A stretch of 64,000 bases of DNA from contig NZ_RKQN01000002.1 of NCBI RefSeq assembly GCF_003814555.1, positions 682,001 to 746,000 on the forward strand, in the 5' to 3' direction. The number at the start of each line of letters is the position of its first letter. The stretch's first letter is position 1. Of this stretch, positions 16,442-26,811 are shown one piece after another. The notes under the pieces were generated by a model. The model was given only the letters and a program-made list of their open reading frames with translations, was not told the origin of the DNA and did no database searches. The translations under genes were made by a program, and so were the position numbers. The stretch is from Vulcaniibacterium tengchongense. GTDB lineage: Bacteria; Pseudomonadota; Gammaproteobacteria; Xanthomonadales; Xanthomonadaceae.

Positions 16442-17761
16442 ATGAGCACCGCACCGGCCGCCGCGCCGCGCTACGGGTCGATCGCGATCGTCGGCCTGCT
16501 GTTCTTCATCTTCGGCTTCGTCACCTGGCTCAACGGCCCGCTGATCGCCTTCGCCCAGCTCGCCTTCGACGTGAGCGAAAGCGCCGCGTTCCTGATCCCG
16601 TCCGCGTTCTACATCTCCTACTTCTGCCTGGCCCTGCCCTCGTCGCTGATCCTCAAGCGCACCGGCATGAAAAAGGGCATGGCCCTGGGCCTGCTGCTGA
16701 TGGCCGCCGGCGCGGCGGTGTTCGGCCAGTACACGACGCAGCGCTGGTATCCGGGCGCGGTCGGCGGCGTCTTCGTGATCGGCGCCGGCCTGGCGATCCT
16801 GCAGACCGCGGTCAATCCCTACATCAGCATCCTCGGCCCGATCGAAGGCGCGGCGCAGCGCATCGCGGTGATGGGCATCTGCAACAAGGTCGCCGGCGTG
16901 CTGGCGCCGTTCGTGATCGGCAAACTGGTGCTGCACGGCATGGGCGACCTGTCCAGCCAGGTCGCCGGCGCCGACCCGGCGACCAAGCAGGCGCTGCTGG
17001 ACGAGTTCGCCGCGCGCATCCACGACCCGTACCTGCTGATGGCCGGGCTGCTGGCGCTGCTGGGGGTGGCGATGCTGTTCTCGCCGCTGCCGGAAATCCG
17101 CGCCGAGGAGGCCAATGCGGCGCCGGCGGACGACGGGAGCATGGGGGCGTCCGGCGCCAAGGCGAGCCTGTTCCAGTTCCCGCACGTGTGGCTGGGCGCG
17201 CTGTGCATCTTCGTCTACGTCGGCGTGGAGGTGATCGCCGGCGACGCGATCGGCGTGTACGGCCAGGCGCTCGGCCTGCCGCTGGACGAAACCAAGTTCT
17301 TCACCTCGTTCACCCTCGCGGCGATGCTGCTGGGCTACCTGGTCGGCCTGGTGGCGATCCCGCGCTTCGTCTCGCAGCAGGCCTACCTGCGCTGGTCGGC
17401 GATCCTGGGCGTGCTGCTGGTGCTGGGCGCATCGGCGACGGACGGCTACGTCTCGGTCGGCTTCGTCGCCGCGCTGGGCTTCGCCAACGCGATGATGTGG
17501 CCGGCGATCTTCCCGCTGGCGATCGCCGGGCTCGGCCGCTTCACCGAGTACGGCTCGGCGCTGCTGATCATGGGCATCGCCGGCGGCGCGGTGATCCCGC
17601 AGCTGTTCGTCTGGCTCAAGCAGCACCACCATTTCCAGGCGGTGTTCGCCCTGCTGATGATCCCGTGCTACCTGTACATCCTGTATTTCGCGGTGCGCGG
17701 CCACCGCGCCGGCCTGGCGCGCACGCCTGCGGCGGCGGCCGCGGCCGCGCCGCACGGATGA
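16442..17761 (+). CDS. nagP: FucP/NagP-like MFS sugar permease
   Basis: A 439-residue inner membrane permease with 12 likely helices. The opening FFIFGFVTWLNGPLIAFAQ, the ISYFCLALPSSLILKRTGMKKGMALGLLLMAAGA loop and AVNPYISILGP are characteristic of the glucose/galactose (FucP, GluP) branch of the major facilitator family, which includes the GlcNAc permease NagP of Xanthomonas and Shewanella. It would bring GlcNAc into the cytoplasm with protons. A strong GGGAGGGAG site precedes the start. It is followed by the LacI gene after 98 bases. The symbol rests on context; glucose or another hexose cannot be excluded. Confidence 0.86.
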   Translation: MSTAPAAAPRYGSIAIVGLLFFIFGFVTWLNGPLIAFAQLAFDVSESAAFLIPSAFYISYFCLALPSSLILKRTGMKKGMALGLLLMAAGAAVFGQYTTQRWYPGAVGGVFVIGAGLAILQTAVNPYISILGPIEGAAQRIAVMGICNKVAGVLAPFVIGKLVLHGMGDLSSQVAGADPATKQALLDEFAARIHDPYLLMAGLLALLGVAMLFSPLPEIRAEEANAAPADDGSMGASGAKASLFQFPHVWLGALCIFVYVGVEVIAGDAIGVYGQALGLPLDETKFFTSFTLAAMLLGYLVGLVAIPRFVSQQAYLRWSAILGVLLVLGASATDGYVSVGFVAALGFANAMMWPAIFPLAIAGLGRFTEYGSALLIMGIAGGAVIPQLFVWLKQHHHFQAVFALLMIPCYLYILYFAVRGHRAGLARTPAAAAAAAPHG

Positions 17762-17859
17762 GCGTTCCACACGCCGCCGTAGGTCGCTCGCGGCGCGCCC
17801 GCGGCTGGTAGGCTAACCGCCGAGTCGCCGCGCCGTTCCCCGCGGCGCGTTCGCCGGCA

Positions 17860-18903
17860 ATGCGAGGCAACGTGCGCAGACCCACCATCAAAGACGTCGC
17901 CGAGCGCGCCGCGGTGTCGCTCAAGACCGTCTCGCGCGTGATCAACGACGAACCCAGCGTGCAGGCGCGCACCCGCGACCGGGTGCAGCAGGCGATCGCC
18001 GAGCTCGGCTACCAGCCCGACCCGTCCGCGCGCAGCCTGCGCAGCGCGCAGCCGTACGCGCTCGGCCTGGTCTACGACAACCCCAACCCGTACTACGTGA
18101 TCGCGGTGCAGAACGGCGTGCTGTCGGTGTGCCGCGAGACCGGCTACGGCCTGCAGATCCATCCCTGCGATTCGTCCTCGCCGAATTTGGCGCAGGAGCT
18201 GATCGGGCTGGTCCGGTACTCGCGCCTGGCCGGGCTGGTGCTGGCGCCGCCGATGTCCGAGCGCCACGCCCTGGTCGAGGAACTGGTCGCGCACGGCGTG
18301 CGCCTGGTGCGCATCGTCTCCGCGGCCAGCGACCCGCAGGACGGCAGCGCCTGCGTGTTCGTCGACGACCGCGACGCCGCCTACGACATCACCGAGCACC
18401 TGATCCAACTTGGCCACGCGCGCATCGGCTTCCTCTGGGGCGGCAAGTCGCACGGCTCCTCGTGGGAGCGCTACAAGGGCTACGAGGACGCGCTGCGCGA
18501 CTACGGCATCGCCCTGGATCCGGAGCTGGTGGTCGAGGGCGACTACTCGTTCGACGACGGCTTCCGCGGCGCGCGCCGGCTGCTGGCGCTGCCGCGGCCG
18601 CCGACCGCGATCTTCGGCAGCAACGACGAGATCGCCGCCGGCGTGCTGGCCGCGGCCAAGTCCAGCGGCCTCAACGTGCCCTACGACCTGTCGATCGCCG
18701 GGTTCGAGGACAGCCCGTTCTCCAAGCAGAGCTGGCCGGCGCTGACCACCGCCAAGCAGGCCACCGAGGAGATCGCCCGCCACGCCGCGCGCCGCCTGCT
18801 GCAGGAGATCCGCGAGCAGCCCGCGCGCAAGCCCCTGGCCAACGAAGGCTTCAGCCCCGAACTGGTGGTGCGCGGCTCGACCGCGCCGCCGCGGCCGCGC
18901 TAG
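17860..18903 (+). CDS. nagQ: LacI-family repressor, probable NagQ
   Basis: A complete 347-residue LacI regulator: helix-turn-helix TIKDVAERAAVSLKTVSRVIN at residues 9-29, the hinge helix ending at SARSLRS, and a sugar-binding domain with GLVYDNPNPYYV, LGHARIGFLWGG and IFGSNDEIAAG segments. It is the obvious reader of the operators at 16221 and 16379. Position and neighbours match the GlcNAc repressor NagQ of xanthomonads. The ATG at 17860 has no ribosome-binding site, whereas a GTG at 17872 (VRRPTIKDV) has GAGG four bases ahead and may be the true start. The effector would be GlcNAc or GlcNAc-6-phosphate by analogy, not shown here. Confidence 0.88.
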   Translation: MRGNVRRPTIKDVAERAAVSLKTVSRVINDEPSVQARTRDRVQQAIAELGYQPDPSARSLRSAQPYALGLVYDNPNPYYVIAVQNGVLSVCRETGYGLQIHPCDSSSPNLAQELIGLVRYSRLAGLVLAPPMSERHALVEELVAHGVRLVRIVSAASDPQDGSACVFVDDRDAAYDITEHLIQLGHARIGFLWGGKSHGSSWERYKGYEDALRDYGIALDPELVVEGDYSFDDGFRGARRLLALPRPPTAIFGSNDEIAAGVLAAAKSSGLNVPYDLSIAGFEDSPFSKQSWPALTTAKQATEEIARHAARRLLQEIREQPARKPLANEGFSPELVVRGSTAPPRPR

Positions 18904-18925
18904 CGGGCGGATGAAGGCGCCCGCT
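18902..18925 (+). terminator. hairpin overlapping the end of nagQ
   Basis: Eight-nt arms AGCGGGCG (18902-18909) and CGCCCGCT (18918-18925) with an 8-nt loop begin inside the stop codon. No T run follows, so it may end transcription with help from Rho or only protect the mRNA end. Confidence 0.35.
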
Positions 18926-18969
18926 GAGGCGCATGCGCTTGGGAGATCTGAGCCGAATGTACAGGGGCG

Positions 18970-19624
18970 CTAAAGCCGCGCTGCGACGTGCCTCCGGGGG
19001 AAGCCGGGGCAGCTCACGAGGCACGTCAGTCGCCGTTGAAGCTGGCTCGCATCGTAGTTCCGGAACCCGTTCTGCCAGATCCCGCTCTCCGCATCGTAGT
19101 ACCGCCCAGGAAAGCCCAGGTTCAGCCCGCCGATGCCGTCCTGGACGACGACCCGGCCGAACGCGTAGTTGTTCGCACGGCACACGTTCGCTTTCGCGGC
19201 GTGGGACACCCGCTCCGGCCGGCCCAGATGATCGGTGGGCACCGCGTAGACCTGATTGTCGCCGCTGTTCACCAGGCCGACCAGCTCGCTGCCCAGCCGC
19301 AGGTAGTTCCTCCAGGCGTTGCGGCTCCAGTCGTACTCGGCCGGCAGCTGCCCGTCCACGCCGCAGATGAAGCCCGTCGCGTTCGGGCTGCCGCGGGTCC
19401 TGTACGTGCGCCGGCCCAATGCGTTGACCCAGTAGTACGTCGTCGTACCGTCCTTGGTCGCACTCGCCAGGCGATTGAACCCGTCGTAGGTGTAGGTCGC
19501 ATCGCCGTTGGCGGTGACGTTGCCGTTCGCGTCCAAGGCGAAATTCCGCGGCCGCGCGCCCGTCATCGCCAGCAGCTTGTTGCTGGCGTAGTCGACCGTG
19601 TTGCGCCGCGAGCCGCTGCGCCGG
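18970..19624 (-). pseudogene. Rhs/YD-repeat core remnant
   Basis: The minus-strand frame encodes the C-terminal half of an Rhs core: NTVDYASNKLLA, LDANGNVTANGDATYTYDGFNRLAS, YYWVNALGRRTYR, VPTDHLGRPERVS, NNYAFGRVV and FPGRYYDAESGIWQNGFRNYD are all hallmark blocks. After RNYDAS the expected Y-x-Q-SDPIGL end is lost and replaced by about 20 unrelated residues before a TAG. The frame runs in from eda with no start of its own: Rhs-like residues begin within a few codons of the eda stop at 19625. It is thus a broken internal fragment of a normally giant polymorphic-toxin or wall protein gene. Lower GC at codon ends than the neighbours suggests later arrival. Confidence 0.8.
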
Positions 19625-20251
19625 TTACGCCCGCAGCATCGACGCCGCGCGGGCGAGGGCCTCGATGGCGCCCCATTCCCCGGCGGCCAGCAGCTTGGAC
19701 GGGGTCAGCCAGGAGCCGCCGACGCAGGCGACGTTGGGCGTGGCGAGGTAGTCGCGGGCGTTGTGCGCGCCGATGCCGCCGGTGGCGCAGAAGCGGATCT
19801 CCGGCAGCGGGCCGTGCAGCGCGCGCAGCGCGGCGGCGCCGCCGGCGGCCTCGGCGGGGAAGAACTTCTGGAACACGAAGCCCTGCTCGGCCAGCGTCAT
19901 CGCTTCGCTGGCGGTGCCGGCGCCGGGCAGCCACGGCAGCGCGGACGCCTGCGCCGCGGCGACGAGGGCGGGCGTCGCGCCGGGCGACACCGCGAACTTG
20001 GCCCCGGCCTTTTCCGCGTCGGCCAGGTCCTGCGGCTTGCGCACCGTGCCGACGCCGACGATCGCGCCTTCGACTTCGCCGGCGATCGCGCGCACCGCGT
20101 CCAGCGCGGCGCGGGTGCGCAGGGTGATCTCGATCGCCGGGATGCCGCCGGCGACCAGCGCGCGCGCCAGCGCCACCGCATGCCTGGCGTCTTCGATCAC
20201 CACCACCGGCATCACCGGCGACACGTGCAGCACGTTTTCGAGCAGGCCCAT
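19625..20251 (-). CDS. eda: KDPG aldolase
   Basis: A 208-residue class I aldolase. The Schiff-base lysine is in [12 protein letters not shown] near residue 130, the active Glu is in AIEITLRT near residue 45, and the phosphate site lies in CATGGIG. It splits 2-keto-3-deoxy-6-phosphogluconate to pyruvate and glyceraldehyde-3-phosphate, the last Entner-Doudoroff step. The ATG at 20251 has TTGGAG ahead. It is the last intact gene of the zwf-pgl-edd-HAD-eda series; the Rhs remnant begins right at its stop codon, so the original downstream sequence is gone. Confidence 0.93.
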   Translation of the reverse strand: MGLLENVLHVSPVMPVVVIEDARHAVALARALVAGGIPAIEITLRTRAALDAVRAIAGEVEGAIVGVGTVRKPQDLADAEKAGAKFAVSPGATPALVAAAQASALPWLPGAGTASEAMTLAEQGFVFQKFFPAEAAGGAAALRALHGPLPEIRFCATGGIGAHNARDYLATPNVACVGGSWLTPSKLLAAGEWGAIEALARAASMLRA

Positions 20252-20436
20252 CTTGGTCTCCAAGGTTGACGGCGCCGCGGCGGGGTGCCGGGCGCGGGAA
20301 TGCGGTGCGGTAGCCGCGCCGGTTCGCGGCCCGGCATGCGCCGCGCCCGGTCGCGCCTCCTGATCGGCGGGCACGCGGGCGCGCGGGCCTTCGCCAGGCC
20401 GCGCGCGGACGCGGGCATGTCTCCGGTCGCGTTCGC

Positions 20437-21117
20437 TCACGGCCGCGACACGACCTCGTCCAGGCTGCGCAGCAGATCGCCGGGATCCTCGTACACCCGG
20501 TAAGCGCCGGCGCGTTCGAGTTCGTCGCGGCCGTAGCCGCCGGACAGCAGGCCGACGCCGAGCGCGCGGGCGCGCTGCGCGGCGAGCAGGTCCCAGATGC
20601 TGTCGCCGACGACCACGGTGTGCTCGATCGGCACGCCGAGGCGCCCGGCCGCGGCCAGGAACAGGTCCGGGTCGGGCTTGGCGTGGCGCACCTGGTCGCG
20701 GGTCACCACCGGCACGCGCTGCGGGTCGACGCCGAGCGCCTCGAGGTTGTGCCGCGCGGTCTCCATGCGGCCGCTGGTGGCGATCGCCCAGGCGGTGCCG
20801 GTCTCGGTCAGCTGGCGCAGCAGCTCGCGCGCGCCGGGCAGCGGCCGCACCGAGGCGGACAGCCGCGCATAGGCCTCGGCGTGGCGCCGGCGCATGCGTT
20901 CCAGGCGCGCCTCGTCGAGGTCGTGGCCGATCTCACGCAGCAGCATGCGCGCGAACAGGCCGCCGCTCATGCCGATCTTGCGGTGGATGCGCCAGATCGA
21001 CAGTTCGATGCCTTCGGCGTCGAGCGCCTCCTTCCACGCCAGCACGTGCTGGTAGACGCTGTCCACCAGGGTGCCGTCGAGATCGAACAGGAAGCTGTTG
21101 CGCATCGCGGGGCTCAT
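20437..21117 (-). CDS. HAD-superfamily phosphatase (Gph/beta-PGM-like)
   Basis: A 226-residue HAD IA hydrolase: motif [13 protein letters not shown] (nucleophile Asp near residue 12), motif II ATSGR, Lys in HAKPDPDLF and motif [14 protein letters not shown]. The cap region [10 protein letters not shown] resembles phosphatases of the Gph and sugar-phosphatase type. It probably dephosphorylates a small phosphorylated sugar or acid. Its place between edd and eda suggests clearing of a side product of Entner-Doudoroff intermediates, but that is inference. A start at 21117 has AGGAG eight bases ahead; MRNSF at 21105 is the alternative. Confidence 0.82.
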   Translation of the reverse strand: MSPAMRNSFLFDLDGTLVDSVYQHVLAWKEALDAEGIELSIWRIHRKIGMSGGLFARMLLREIGHDLDEARLERMRRRHAEAYARLSASVRPLPGARELLRQLTETGTAWAIATSGRMETARHNLEALGVDPQRVPVVTRDQVRHAKPDPDLFLAAAGRLGVPIEHTVVVGDSIWDLLAAQRARALGVGLLSGGYGRDELERAGAYRVYEDPGDLLRSLDEVVSRP

Positions 21118-21263
21118 CGTGCGTTCTCCTCGTGTCGCGGCTCGCGCGCCGGACCGCTGCGGCCCATTGGGCCGCAGGCGGCGTCGAACGGGCGAGAAAG
21201 CGCGGCCGACCGCGGCCGGCGCCGGAGCGGGGAGCGCTCGGGAACGGCGCGCATCCGCCCGCC

Positions 21264-23081
21264 TCAGAACACGCTGGCGCCGCGGTCGGCGGCGCCGACC
21301 GCTTCGCGGAACAGCGCGAACAGTTCGCGGCCCATGCCGCTGCCGTGCGCGGACAGGTCGGCGGTGGCCGGCGCGCGCGCGGCCCATTCGGCGGCGTCGA
21401 CCCGGGCCTCGAGCGTGCCCGCGCGCGCGTCCAGGCGCACCACGTCGCCGTCGCACAGGCGCGCGAGCGGGCCGCCGCTGGCCGCCTCGGGGCTGACGTG
21501 GATCGCCGCCGGCACCTGGCCCGAAGCGCCGGACATGCGCCCGTCGGTGACCAGGGCGACGCGGTGGCCGCGCTTCTGCAGCACGCCCAGGATCGGGGTG
21601 AGCTGGTGCAGCTCGGGCATGCCGTTGGCCTTGGGGCCCTGGAAGCGCACGACGACGACCACGTCGCGGTCGAGCTCGCCGCGTTCGAAGGCCTGCTTGA
21701 CCTCGCGCTGCTCGGAGAAGATCCGGCACGGCGCCTCGATCGCGAGGCGGTCCTCCGGCACCGCCGAGACCTTGATCGCGGCGGTGCCGAGATTGCCGCG
21801 CAGCACGCGCAGGCCGCCGTCGCGGCGGAACGGCTCGGCGACAGGGCGCAGCACGTCCGGATCGGCGCTTCGCTTCGCCGCCGGCACGAACTCGACGCGG
21901 CCGTCGGCGCCGAGCCGCGCCTCGACGCGGTAGCGCGCGAGGCCGGGGCCGGCGATCGTCTCGACGTCGGCGTGCAGCAGGCCGGCGTCGAGCAGTTCGC
22001 CGACCAGGAAACCGAGCCCGCCGGCGGCGTGGAAGTGGTTCACGTCGGCGCTGCCGTTCGGGTACACGCGGGCCAGCAGCGGCACCACCGCGGACAGCGC
22101 GTCGAAATCCTCCAGGCGCAGTTCGATGCCGGCGGCGGCGGCGATCGCCACCAGGTGCAGCAGGTGGTTGGTCGAGCCGCCGGTGGCGTGCAGGCCGATC
22201 ACGCCGTTGACGATGGCGCGCTCGTCGACGATGCGGCCGATCGGGCGGTAGTCGTCGCCGAGCGCGGTGATCGCCGCGGCGCGGCGCGCGGCCTCGCGGG
22301 TCAGCGCGTCGCGCAGCGGCGTGTTCGGATGGACGAAGCTGCTGCCCGGCAGGTGCAGGCCCATCAGCTCCATCAGCATCTGGTTGGAATTGGCGGTGCC
22401 GTAGAAGGTGCAGGTGCCGGGGCCGTGGTAGCTGCGCGCCTCGGCTTCGAGCAATTCCTCGCGCGTGGCCTTGCCCTCGGCGTAGCGCTGGCGCACGCGC
22501 GACTTCTCGTCGTTGGGCAGGCCCGAGGTCATCGGGCCCGCGGGCACGAAGATCGCCGGCAGGTGGCCGAAGCCGAGCGCGCCGATCATCAGGCCCGGCA
22601 CGATCTTGTCGCACACGCCCAGGTACAGCGCGGCGTCGAACATGTCGTGCGACAGCGCGACCGCGGTGGACAGGGCGATCACCTCGCGCGAGAACAGCGA
22701 CAGTTCCATGCCGTCGCGGCCCTGGGTCACGCCGTCGCACATCGCCGGCACGCCGCCGGCGACCTGCGCGGTGGCGCCGGCCTCGCGCGCGGCGTCCTTG
22801 ATCAGCGCCGGGAAACGCTCCAGCGGCTGGTGCGCGGAGAGCATGTCGTTGTAGGCGGTGACGATGCCGAGGTTCGGCGCGACGCCGCCGCGCAGCATGG
22901 CCTTGTCCGCAGCGGGGCAGGCGGCGAAGCCGTGGGCGAGGTTGCCGCAGGCCAGCCGCGCGCGGTGCGGGCCGCGCCCGGCGGCCGCGTCGATGCGCGC
23001 CAGGTAGGCGGCGCGGCGCTCGCGGCTGCGTTCGCGGATGCGTTGGGTGACTTCGGCGATGACGGGATGCAGGGGGGACAT
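21264..23081 (-). CDS. edd: 6-phosphogluconate dehydratase
   Basis: A 605-residue IlvD/Edd-family dehydratase, the usual length for Edd. Segments typical of the family are present: [42 protein letters not shown] with a cluster-ligand Cys, [23 protein letters not shown] with a second Cys, [16 protein letters not shown], and [23 protein letters not shown] near the C-terminus. It makes KDPG from 6-phosphogluconate with an iron-sulfur cluster. The start at 23081 is preceded by a weak GAG; an open frame extends upstream into the repeat region but has no family match. Confidence 0.94.
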   Translation of the reverse strand: MSPLHPVIAEVTQRIRERSRERRAAYLARIDAAAGRGPHRARLACGNLAHGFAACPAADKAMLRGGVAPNLGIVTAYNDMLSAHQPLERFPALIKDAAREAGATAQVAGGVPAMCDGVTQGRDGMELSLFSREVIALSTAVALSHDMFDAALYLGVCDKIVPGLMIGALGFGHLPAIFVPAGPMTSGLPNDEKSRVRQRYAEGKATREELLEAEARSYHGPGTCTFYGTANSNQMLMELMGLHLPGSSFVHPNTPLRDALTREAARRAAAITALGDDYRPIGRIVDERAIVNGVIGLHATGGSTNHLLHLVAIAAAAGIELRLEDFDALSAVVPLLARVYPNGSADVNHFHAAGGLGFLVGELLDAGLLHADVETIAGPGLARYRVEARLGADGRVEFVPAAKRSADPDVLRPVAEPFRRDGGLRVLRGNLGTAAIKVSAVPEDRLAIEAPCRIFSEQREVKQAFERGELDRDVVVVVRFQGPKANGMPELHQLTPILGVLQKRGHRVALVTDGRMSGASGQVPAAIHVSPEAASGGPLARLCDGDVVRLDARAGTLEARVDAAEWAARAPATADLSAHGSGMGRELFALFREAVGAADRGASVF

Positions 23082-23100
23082 GCGAAGCTCTGTCTCTATC

Positions 23101-23124
23101 CCCTCCCCCGCCTGCGGGGGAGGG
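23101..23124. repeat. 24-base palindrome between pgl and edd
   Basis: Eleven-base arms starting CCCTCCCCCG pair across a CT spacer. It belongs to a group of GC-rich CCCTCnCCC...GGGnGAGGG elements seen also at 28004 and in part at 39079. It lies in the 160-base gap of an operon and could fold in the mRNA, altering pgl to edd expression ratio. Confidence 0.6.
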
Positions 23125-23241
23125 CCAGGGTGGGCGCGGACGAAGCGCCGATGCCGCGTGCGCACTGGAACGTTGCGGGCGCCTTGCCCCTGGCCCCGCT
23201 TTCGCCCGCGCGCGGGAGCAGGGGCCCGGGGCGCGGTGCGG

Positions 23242-23989
23242 TCACGGGCACCAGTACAGCAGCGGCGGCTGCGGCGCGCCGGCCAGCACCGCGCGGATCG
23301 GCAACGGCGAGCGCGGGTCGCGGGCGGCGCCGTCGAGCACCTCGCGCTTCTTCGCGCCCTCGATGTGCAGGTACAGCGCCGGCGCGGTGAACAGCGCGCT
23401 CAGGGTCAGGGTCATGCGCGGCTCCGGCATGGCCGCGGTGCGCACCGCCAGCACCGGCGCGCGGCCGCTCGGCTGCAGGCCGATCTCGCGCAGGCCGGGC
23501 CGGTCCGCGCCGAGGTCGGGGAACAGCGAGGCGGTGTGGCCGTCCTCGCCCATGCCGAGCACCGCCACGTCCAGCGGCAACGCGCGGTTGGCGACCTCGG
23601 TCAGCACCGGCAGCAGCGCCGCTTCCGGGCCCGGCGCCGGCCGCCACAACGGCAGCAGCGTGGCCTGGGCGGCGGCGCCCTGCAGCAGGGTCTCGCGCAG
23701 CAGGCGCGCGTTGGCGCGCGGATGCTCCGGCGGCACCCAGCGCTCGTCCGCGGGCACCACCCGCACGCGCGTCCAGTCCAGCGTCTGCCTCGACAGCTCG
23801 GCGAGGAACGCGCGCGGCGTGTTGCCGCCGGACAGGGCGATGCGCGCCTCGCCGCGGCGGGCGATGGCGCCGCGCAGGTCGGCGGCGACCGCGCGCGCCA
23901 GCGCCGCGGCCAGGGCGGCGCCGTCGTCGAACAGGTGTTCGCGCAACGGCAGCGGATCGGGCGTCAGCACGGTCAGTCGCTCCGCGGTC

Positions 23990-24006
<17 letters not shown>
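23242..24006 (-). CDS. pgl: 6-phosphogluconolactonase
   Basis: A 254-residue NagB/DevB-fold protein. [44 protein letters not shown] and [15 protein letters not shown] are the classic blocks of Pgl, the last carrying the catalytic His. It hydrolyses 6-phosphogluconolactone to 6-phosphogluconate. The start at 24006 lies 17 bases inside the zwf 3' end, so the two are translationally linked. Length and motifs separate it from GlcN-6-P deaminase of the NagB type. Confidence 0.92.
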
Positions 24007-25471
<1,465 letters not shown>

Positions 25472-25491
25472 GGAGCTCTCCAGCGGACTTG

Positions 25492-25531
25492 AGACCAGTA
25501 GCATACCAGCGACGATACCACTGCAATACCA
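25492..25531 (-). promoter_or_regulatory. TGGTAT repeat array upstream of zwf
   Basis: Read on the minus strand, four copies of TGGTAT (the last TGGTCT) start at steps of 11, 12 and 11 bases. Coordinates of the complements are 25526-25531, 25515-25520, 25503-25508 and 25492-25497. The third copy forms TGGTATGCT, an extended -10-like sequence. One-turn spacing fits binding of several regulator subunits on one face. The same motif pair occurs at the nagR promoter (25913-25929), so the GntR protein is the likely reader. Confidence 0.7.
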
Positions 25532-25902
25532 GCGGCGCAATCGCGCAACCAGGAGGAGCCCGGCAAAGAGACGAGGAAGGGCTGCTTCGCCCGCTCCGCC
25601 GTCTCCCGCGAGGGCGGGAACCCCAGGCCGTATGCCTCTGGGCGCCCCGCTGCCCACTAGCAGGAATGACCGCAGGCCGGGCGCCCCTGCTGCGTACGGG
25701 GCGGCCGCAGGCGAACGCCTTCCAGGGAGAGGGGGGGCACCGGTGACCACGGAATAGGCTTGCCTGCGATCAGGTCGCGAAGCCACCGGCGCCCCGCGGC
25801 CGCGGAACGACGGTGCCCCACGCAAGCCCTGCTCGCCCCCTGGTTCCTCCGCTCCGTTCCTCCGCACCCGTTCCTCTTCATCCTCCCCGCCGTTCACGCC
25901 GC
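25532..25902. other. intergenic gap between zwf and nagR, repeats only
   Basis: The stretch contains a degenerate copy of the dispersed TCCCGCGA...GCGGGAA repeat (25599-25626) and G-rich, low-complexity sequence. No gene is supported. Open frames reading into nagR through this region have no family match upstream of its ATG. Confidence 0.5.
25599..25626. repeat. dispersed repeat, TCCCGCGA-type, copy 1
   Basis: An inverted repeat with arms TCCCGC and GCGGGA around GAG, followed by ACCCC. It matches the copies at 33721, 48991 and 61765, all in intergenic DNA. Confidence 0.55.
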
Positions 25903-25932
25903 TTGCCGCCTCTGGTATCTAACTGGTATTAT
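25903..25932 (+). promoter_or_regulatory. nagR promoter with two TGGTAT boxes
   Basis: A -35-like TTGCCG (25903-25908) and an extended -10 TGGTATTAT (TATTAT at 25927-25932) are 18 bases apart. Two TGGTAT copies at 25913-25918 and 25924-25929 are 11 bases apart, the second forming part of the -10. Transcription from this promoter would begin at or next to the nagR ATG, giving a leaderless message; no ribosome-binding site is present. Binding of NagR to the boxes would cover the -10. Confidence 0.65.
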
Positions 25933-25939
25933 CTCGCCG

Positions 25940-26683
25940 ATGCAGGCCTATCTGGTCAACGAGTTCCGCCGCCAGTGCGCCGCGCGCCGCGCGCCGGCCT
26001 ACGAGCACCTGCGCCGCACCCTCCAGCACGCGATCGAGAACGGCGAGGCCGCGCCGGGCCAGGCGCTGCCGGGCGAGCGCGAGCTCGGCAAGCTGCTCGA
26101 GCTGTCGCGGGTCACGGTGCGCAAGGCGATCGCCGGCCTGGTCGCCGACGGCCTGCTGGTGCAGCGCCAGGGCGCCGGCACCTTCGTCGCCGAGCGCATC
26201 GTCAAGTCGTTCTCCAAGCTGACCAGCTTCACCGACGACCTGCGCGCGCGCGGGCTGGATCCGAAGTCGGTGTTCCTCGAGCGCGGCACCGGCGAGGTCA
26301 CGCCCGACGAGGCGATGGCGCTGAACCTGTCGCCGGGCGCGCAGGTGGTGCGCTACTACCGCCTGCGCGTGGCCAACGGCCAGGCGCTGGCGCTGGAGCG
26401 CACCGTGGTGCCGCAGAGCGTGCTGTCCGATCCGGCGCTGGTCGAGAACTCGCTGTACGAGGCCTTCGCCAGGCTCGGCCTGCGCCCCACCCGCGCCCTG
26501 CAACGGCTGCGCGCGATCGCGTTCGACGCCGAACAGGCGCGGCTGATGCAGCTGGCCGAGGGCAGCCCCGGCTTGTTCATCGAGCGCCGCACCTTCCTCG
26601 ACGACGGCCGCGTGGTCGAATACACCCGCTCGTTCTACCGCGGCGACGCGTACGACTTCGTCGCCGAACTGCAAAGCGAATAG
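25940..26683 (+). CDS. nagR: GntR/HutC-family regulator, probable NagR
   Basis: A 247-residue regulator. The N-terminal winged helix (AYEHLRRTLQHAIENGEAAPGQALPGERELGKLLELSRVTVRKAIAGLVADGLLVQRQGAGTFVA, condensed here as the whole block at residues 19-85) is standard GntR, and the C-terminal UTRA domain carries VVRYYRLRVANG, ALERTVVP and TRSFYRGDAYDF. UTRA domains sense phosphorylated amino sugars such as GlcNAc-6-P in NagR/YvoA. It heads the nagR-nagB-nagA set and probably controls itself and zwf through the TGGTAT boxes. There is no ribosome-binding site, in line with a leaderless transcript. Confidence 0.9.
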   Translation: MQAYLVNEFRRQCAARRAPAYEHLRRTLQHAIENGEAAPGQALPGERELGKLLELSRVTVRKAIAGLVADGLLVQRQGAGTFVAERIVKSFSKLTSFTDDLRARGLDPKSVFLERGTGEVTPDEAMALNLSPGAQVVRYYRLRVANGQALALERTVVPQSVLSDPALVENSLYEAFARLGLRPTRALQRLRAIAFDAEQARLMQLAEGSPGLFIERRTFLDDGRVVEYTRSFYRGDAYDFVAELQSE

Positions 26684-26811
26684 CGCGGGATGAGGGGACG
26701 AAGCGAGGGACCAGAAAGGCGGGGCGGCTTCCTCGGCCTCGCCCCGCCCGTCCCTCGCCTTCCTCCGCCCCCCGCTTCTCACCCACTTCACTTCCCGTTT
26801 CCCACTCCTCG

